The notes under the pieces were generated by a model. The model saw nothing but the letters and a program-made list of their open reading frames with translations. It did not search any database and was not told the origin of the DNA. A stretch of DNA of 64,000 bases, from the NCBI GenBank assembly GCA_944326245.1, contig CALVDF010000004.1, positions 1 through 64,000 on the forward strand, in the 5' to 3' direction. Each line of letters begins with the position of its first letter. Positions within the stretch are counted from its first letter, which is position 1. Made by a program: the position numbers and the translations under genes. Shown piece by piece: positions 60,661-64,000 of the stretch. The DNA comes from an uncultured Bacteroidales bacterium. Its GTDB lineage: Bacteria > Bacteroidota > Bacteroidia > Bacteroidales > UBA932.

Positions 60661-62610
60661 CTATGATCTGCTTACATGCAGGGCACGCATGGCGTTGAAT
60701 ACGGCCAGTACGGTTACGCCTACATCTGCAAATACGGCCATCCACATGGTGCCTAGGCCAATGGAGGCAAGAATGAGGATCGCTGCCTTGACCAGGATGG
60801 CAAACCATACGTTCTGACGGGCTATCCGGATGGTTCTGCGGGCGATTCTGACGGCCGTGGCTATTTTGGACGGTTTGTCGTCCATCAGCACGATATCCGC
60901 TGCCTCTATTGCTGCATCGCTGCCCAAGCCTCCCATGGCTATGCCTACGTCCGCCCTTTTCAGGACGGGAGCATCGTTTATCCCGTCGCCTACGAATGCC
61001 AGGCTTCTGTCTTTCGGCTGTCCGGCGAGAAGCTGTTCCAGGCATTGTACCTTGTCTGCCGGCAGCAGGCCTGCATGCCATGCGTCCAGTCCCAGTTTTT
61101 CCGCCACGTTGCGTGCCACTTCTTCCCTGTCGCCGGTGAGCATGACGGTTTTCTCCACTCCGAGACGTTTGAGATCCGCAATTGCCTGTGCGCTGTCTTC
61201 CTTGACCATGTCGTTGATGACGATGTGTCCGGCGTACCTGCCGTCCACAGCCACGTGGATGATGGTGCCTATCTTATGGCAGTCATGCCATTTTATGCCC
61301 AGGCTGTCCATCATCCTGGAATTGCCTACGCAGACCTGGCGGCCTGCGACTTCGGCCCTGATGCCCTGCCCTGCGATTTCCTGCACGCCGGATATTGGAC
61401 ATCCGTCCGTAGCTTCGTTGGGGAATGCAGCCCTGAGGGCTTCACCTATCGGATGTGTCGAGAAATGCTCCACGTGTGCCGCCAGATGCAGCAGCTCGTG
61501 TCCGTTGAAGTCTTCCGGATGGACGGCCTCCACCGCGAACACGCCTCTTGTCAGGGTCCCTGTCTTGTCGAAGACCACGGTCCCTATCCTGGAAAGCGTA
61601 TCCATATATGTGCTGCCCTTGATCAGTATGCCCTTGCGCGAGGCTCCGCCCAGACCTCCGAAGAATGTGAGCGGGACGCTGATGACCAGGGCACAGGGGC
61701 ATGACACTACCAGGAAAATGAGAGCCCGGTGGAGCCATCCGGCGAAATCGGCGGCAAAGCCTCCGGCTGAAAACAGGGGCGGAACTATGGCCAGCAGCAC
61801 GGCGGCGATGACTACGACGGGGGTGTATACCCTGGCAAACCTGGTAATGAATGACTCGCTGCGGGATTTGTTGCTGTCTGCGCTCTCCACCAGATTGAGA
61901 ATCCTGGAGACTGTGCTTTCCCCGAAGCTTTTGGTGGTCTTTACACGCAGCACTCCGGATAGATTGATGCAGCCGGACATCACTTCGTCGCCTTCCGTGA
62001 TGTCGCGTGGCATGCTTTCGCCTGTGAGGGCTATGGTATTGAGGGAAGAGCTACCCTCGATGACCGTTCCGTCCAGCGGAACTTTTTCTCCAGGTCTTAT
62101 GACGATCACCTCTCCGGGACTTACCTCTTCGGGAGCCACTTTCAGTATTTTCCCGTCCCTTTCCACCTCGGCGGAATCAGGCCTTATGTCCATGAGATGG
62201 GAGATGCTGTCCCGGCTTTTGCCCTCGGCATAGGTCTCGAAAAGTTCTCCTACCTGGAAAAACAGCATGACGAAGACGGCTTCCGGGAATTCGCTCTCCG
62301 CTCCGGGCAGAAATCCTATGCACAGGGCCCCTATGGTGGCGATGGACATGAGGAAATTCTCGTTGAACACATCTCCGCGGGCGATTCCCTGAACGGCTTC
62401 TTTCAGTGTGCCGAATCCTATGAGCAGGTATGGGACGAGATATATTGCCAGCATCGCCAGCATGTCCGGCGAGAAACGTTTTTCTATAAAGACCGCAACT
62501 GCGAGCAGTACGGATGTGACAGCTATAAGGGCGATCCGGCGTTTCATGCCGGCATCGCAATGCCGGCTCCCGTGTGTGTGGCCGGCTGTGTCGTGATGTG
62601 TGTGGGCCAT
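60661..62610 (-). CDS. P1B-type Zn/Cd-exporting ATPase
   Basis: A protein of about 649 residues. The N-terminus is His-rich (MAHTHHDTAGHTHGSRHC) instead of an HMA domain. It has the metal-site CPC in SCPCALVIS, the phosphorylation motif DKTGT, TGES in the A domain and GDGINDAP in the hinge. The last membrane segments carry N-x6-K (NVWFAILVK) and DxG with NxxR (ADVGVTVLAVFNAMR), the P1B-2 signature of Zn(II)/Cd(II)/Pb(II) exporters. A Fur-family regulator gene lies 76 bases upstream. ATG at 62610 is chosen because upstream codons overlap a promoter. Confidence 0.93.
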   Translation of the reverse strand: MAHTHHDTAGHTHGSRHCDAGMKRRIALIAVTSVLLAVAVFIEKRFSPDMLAMLAIYLVPYLLIGFGTLKEAVQGIARGDVFNENFLMSIATIGALCIGFLPGAESEFPEAVFVMLFFQVGELFETYAEGKSRDSISHLMDIRPDSAEVERDGKILKVAPEEVSPGEVIVIRPGEKVPLDGTVIEGSSSLNTIALTGESMPRDITEGDEVMSGCINLSGVLRVKTTKSFGESTVSRILNLVESADSNKSRSESFITRFARVYTPVVVIAAVLLAIVPPLFSAGGFAADFAGWLHRALIFLVVSCPCALVISVPLTFFGGLGGASRKGILIKGSTYMDTLSRIGTVVFDKTGTLTRGVFAVEAVHPEDFNGHELLHLAAHVEHFSTHPIGEALRAAFPNEATDGCPISGVQEIAGQGIRAEVAGRQVCVGNSRMMDSLGIKWHDCHKIGTIIHVAVDGRYAGHIVINDMVKEDSAQAIADLKRLGVEKTVMLTGDREEVARNVAEKLGLDAWHAGLLPADKVQCLEQLLAGQPKDRSLAFVGDGINDAPVLKRADVGIAMGGLGSDAAIEAADIVLMDDKPSKIATAVRIARRTIRIARQNVWFAILVKAAILILASIGLGTMWMAVFADVGVTVLAVFNAMRALHVSRS

Positions 62611-62617
62611 GTTTCTT

Positions 62618-62631
62618 CGTATTTGAATACG
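62618..62631. promoter_or_regulatory. Candidate operator of the ATPase gene
   Basis: CGTATTTGAATACG has six-base inverted arms (CGTATT/AATACG) and covers the expected transcription start of the ATPase gene, a position suited to repression by the adjacent Fur-family protein. Confidence 0.35.
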
Positions 62632-62635
62632 GATG

Positions 62636-62643
62636 CAAAAATA
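62636..62643 (-). promoter_or_regulatory. -7 box of the metal ATPase gene
   Basis: Reads TATTTTTG on the minus strand, 26 bases before the ATG at 62610. It allows transcription separate from the Fur-family gene. Confidence 0.5.
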
Positions 62644-62686
62644 TGATGGCGGGTTTGCAACCAGGTTCCGGAAAAGGTCCTGGACA

Positions 62687-63130
62687 TCACTTTGCAACCC
62701 GGTTGCATCCTTTGCCGGAGCATTCGGGGCAGAGGCCCTTGACGGTGTAGTTGATGGTGTCGACGATGTACCCTTCCGGCAGGCTGACCAGCGGTATCTT
62801 GACGTCTTCGATGCAGAATGTCCTGTGGCAGGCTTCGCAGTAGAAATGAATGTGATGGTTCTCGACTTTGCAGCCCGAAGATTCACAGCGGCACAGCTCG
62901 TATTTTGTGGAGCCGCTGCCGTCCTCGAAAGAGTGTATCGCATGGTGCTCCAGCAGTACATTGAGTGACCTGAATATGGTGGACTTGTCCATGGTCTCCA
63001 GCTCTGTTTCCAGTTCGGTCAGGGATGCCGGGTGGGTGAGTGCGGAGAGTTTCTGCAGGACGAGGATCCTGGCGGCAGTAGGGTGTATGCCGTGGTCGAT
63101 CAGCTGCTGCTCTATGTGGTTTGCTGCCAT
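62687..63130 (-). CDS. Fur-family metal-dependent regulator
   Basis: A 147-residue protein from the ATG at 63130. The winged-helix domain (about 1-80, GIHPTAARILVLQKLSALTH; DKSTIFRSLNVLLEHHAIHS) is followed by the dimerisation domain with metal ligands: HHIHFYCEACHRTFCIED and the second Cys pair LCPECSGKGC. The structural Zn(Cys)4 site (CEAC, CPEC) is intact. Adjacent to a Zn/Cd P1B ATPase gene, it may sense zinc or cadmium, or act as Zur; Fur, Zur and PerR cannot be separated by reading alone. Confidence 0.88.
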   Translation of the reverse strand: MAANHIEQQLIDHGIHPTAARILVLQKLSALTHPASLTELETELETMDKSTIFRSLNVLLEHHAIHSFEDGSGSTKYELCRCESSGCKVENHHIHFYCEACHRTFCIEDVKIPLVSLPEGYIVDTINYTVKGLCPECSGKGCNRVAK

Positions 63131-63188
63131 GTCGTTGGATTTTAGAGTGCGAATATGGTGAAAAGTGGGGAGAAATGAAAGATTATTT

Positions 63189-63836
63189 TCAGTAGGCGAG
63201 GCCGCTGACAAGTGTGAGGTAGGCAGGGGGATTGCCGTTTGAGGCCCATTGCAGCGGGATCCCGAAGATGTCTGAGGCTGTGAGTGCGATGTCGAAGCCC
63301 ATGGCTTCCAGGGAGGGGCGGATGCTTTTCGGGTGGCGGCATGGGGCATTGCTGCGGCGGGTACATTGTTCCGGCGGGCAGAGCAGGCAGGTCCCTGCGA
63401 AGAATGCCCGCACCGGAGAGTTGCAGCCCCTTTCGCCGGAGCCGTCTTCGCCGGAGCCCGCTTCGCGTTCCCGTCTGAGCAGCATCGCGTCCAGCCGGTA
63501 GCGTTCCTTCCTTATGATCTCTTCCGATACCTCTCTGGTGAGTACAGTCCCTCCCGCAGGAGTGATCCTGGTTGCAAGCAGGTCGATGGTGCCGTACCGG
63601 CGCAGGCACTGCTCCTCGTCGAAGCTGTAGGGCGGGCAGGCCCAGCAGGTGCCGAAACGGCTGCATTCGTGGCAGTATCCCCTGACCCTGCCGAAGTCCC
63701 TGTAGCCTGCGATGTATTCCTGCATGGGTATTGTCTTCAGGATGTCTTCGGCTGTATATGTCTGACCTGCAGAGAGTATGGAGCCCATGCCGTCTGGCGT
63801 GCCTCCGGTTCCCGGTGTGCGCTGTGTCCGTTCCAT
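63189..63836 (-). CDS. DUF2284-family cysteine-rich protein
   Basis: A 215-residue cytoplasmic protein with two Cys clusters: CHECSRFGTCWACPPY (about 55-70) and CLLCPPEQCTRRSNAPCRHP (about 150-170), followed by SIRPSLEAMGFDI. This is the DUF2284 pattern, annotated as a predicted metal-binding protein; the arrangement suggests an Fe-S cluster or zinc, but no function is known to me. A Gly/Glu/Ser-rich insert lies between the clusters. It has its own promoter, divergent from the DUF456 gene. Confidence 0.8.
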   Translation of the reverse strand: MERTQRTPGTGGTPDGMGSILSAGQTYTAEDILKTIPMQEYIAGYRDFGRVRGYCHECSRFGTCWACPPYSFDEEQCLRRYGTIDLLATRITPAGGTVLTREVSEEIIRKERYRLDAMLLRREREAGSGEDGSGERGCNSPVRAFFAGTCLLCPPEQCTRRSNAPCRHPKSIRPSLEAMGFDIALTASDIFGIPLQWASNGNPPAYLTLVSGLAY

Positions 63837-63849
63837 CTGGTTTTTTCTG

Positions 63850-63857
63850 CAAATCTA
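63850..63857 (-). promoter_or_regulatory. -7 box of the DUF2284 gene
   Basis: Reads TAGATTTG on the minus strand, 13 bases before the ATG at 63836. It lies 13 bases from the opposing -7 box of the DUF456 gene. Confidence 0.5.
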
Positions 63858-63870
63858 AGCATTTATATGT

Positions 63871-63878
63871 TAAATTTG
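63871..63878 (+). promoter_or_regulatory. -7 box of the DUF456 gene
   Basis: TAAATTTG, 23 bases before the ATG at 63902. Divergent and overlapping with the DUF2284 promoter region. Confidence 0.5.
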
Positions 63879-63901
63879 TGCACAATCAAAACTGTCCTCA
63901 A

Positions 63902-64000
63902 ATGGAAATCTTTATCGACGTAGTAGCCGTAATTCTCGGCATAGTGGGCCTTCTGGGCTGTATTCTTCCGGTGCTGCCCGGACCTCCGTGCAGTCTGGTC
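63902..64000 (+). CDS. DUF456-family membrane protein, 5' part only
   Basis: The first 33 codons of a gene cut by the window edge. They encode a hydrophobic segment MEIFIDVVAVILGIVGLLGC followed by ILPVLPGPP, the start of DUF456 proteins, small inner-membrane proteins of unknown function of about 160 residues. The ATG lies 23 bases after a consensus -7 box. Confidence 0.7.
   Translation, partial: MEIFIDVVAVILGIVGLLGCILPVLPGPPCSLV

Noticed and set aside
60830-62233. A 467-codon plus-strand frame opposite the metal ATPase gene
   Set aside because: The minus strand encodes a P1B ATPase with every catalytic motif; the mirrored frame has no family features.
62611-62961. N-terminal extension of the metal ATPase frame into the Fur-family gene
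   Set aside because: It would overlap the Fur gene in another frame and pass through a consensus -7 box; the His-rich ATG start at 62610 fits better.
1-64000. tRNA, rRNA, CRISPR arrays, insertion sequences, integrases and restriction systems
   Set aside because: Looked for by eye in intergenic regions and protein set; none could be supported. Structured RNAs with weak primary sequence could be missed without a covariance search.

Overview
The window looks like a chromosomal segment from a member of the order Bacteroidales (phylum Bacteroidota) with moderately high GC coding sequence; I cannot fix the genus. The evidence is a SusC/SusD pair with its own ECF sigma factor and FecR-type anti-sigma, an S46 dipeptidyl-peptidase, a FeoA-FeoB fusion, an EF-G paralog of the Bacteroides EF-G2 kind, a split transketolase, and many promoters with the Bacteroidetes-specific -7 box TAnnTTTG, several with a TTG/TTTG -33 box 20-22 bases upstream. 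No rRNA, tRNA, CRISPR array, insertion sequence, integrase or phage gene was seen. It reads as core chromosome with a few accessory patches.

Layout. 1-5.2 kb: a truncated HAD phosphatase, a secreted glycogen-debranching-like glycosidase, a secreted CE1-type esterase with an N-terminal Ig-like domain, and a glycerate kinase. 5.3-18.1 kb: one codirectional run of S46 peptidase, Mrp ATPase, ECF sigma factor, FecR anti-sigma, SusC, SusD, TlpA-like thioredoxin lipoprotein and DsbD. This may be a nutrient-uptake locus tied to thiol-disulfide chemistry rather than to glycans, since it holds no glycoside hydrolase. 18.1-20.6 kb: an AAA+ ATPase, an EamA transporter and the decayed relic of a second EamA copy, with two related AT-rich palindromic repeats. 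20.6-25.5 kb: beta-barrel protein, aspS, yqeY, beta-propeller lipoprotein, SDR. 25.6-29.7 kb: PiT phosphate transporter, PhoB-like regulator and a histidine kinase without membrane segments.

29.7-37.4 kb: RNase HII, XRE regulator, an unlisted 59-residue AraC-HTH-like protein, EF-G2, then a leftward operon of split transketolase, ECF sigma factor, presumed anti-sigma, Spy-like protein and LolD-like ATPase. 37.4-42.4 kb: lepA, ppk, ppx. 42.4-47.0 kb: an OmpA/TPR lipoprotein divergent from a sigma54 activator-lptE-hypothetical-secG operon, with interleaved promoters. 47.0-49.6 kb: PspC-PadR-PspC stress operon. 49.7-54.4 kb: outer-membrane protein, LuxR-type regulator, hemerythrin protein and feoAB. 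54.5-60.6 kb: a TonB receptor with a beta-helix lipoprotein, and a GH20 hexosaminidase. 60.6-64 kb: Zn/Cd-type P1B ATPase with a Fur-family regulator, a DUF2284 cysteine protein, and the start of a DUF456 membrane protein cut by the window edge.

The observations I rate highest are the SusCD-TlpA-DsbD locus, the EamA duplication relic with its palindromes, the small AraC-like protein, the EF-G paralog without the catalytic histidine, the PiT/two-component set with a soluble kinase, the interleaved leaderless promoters at 44.15-44.20 kb, and a candidate leader RNA or attenuator upstream of the hemerythrin gene. All functions are inferred from reading the sequence; no database search was run.
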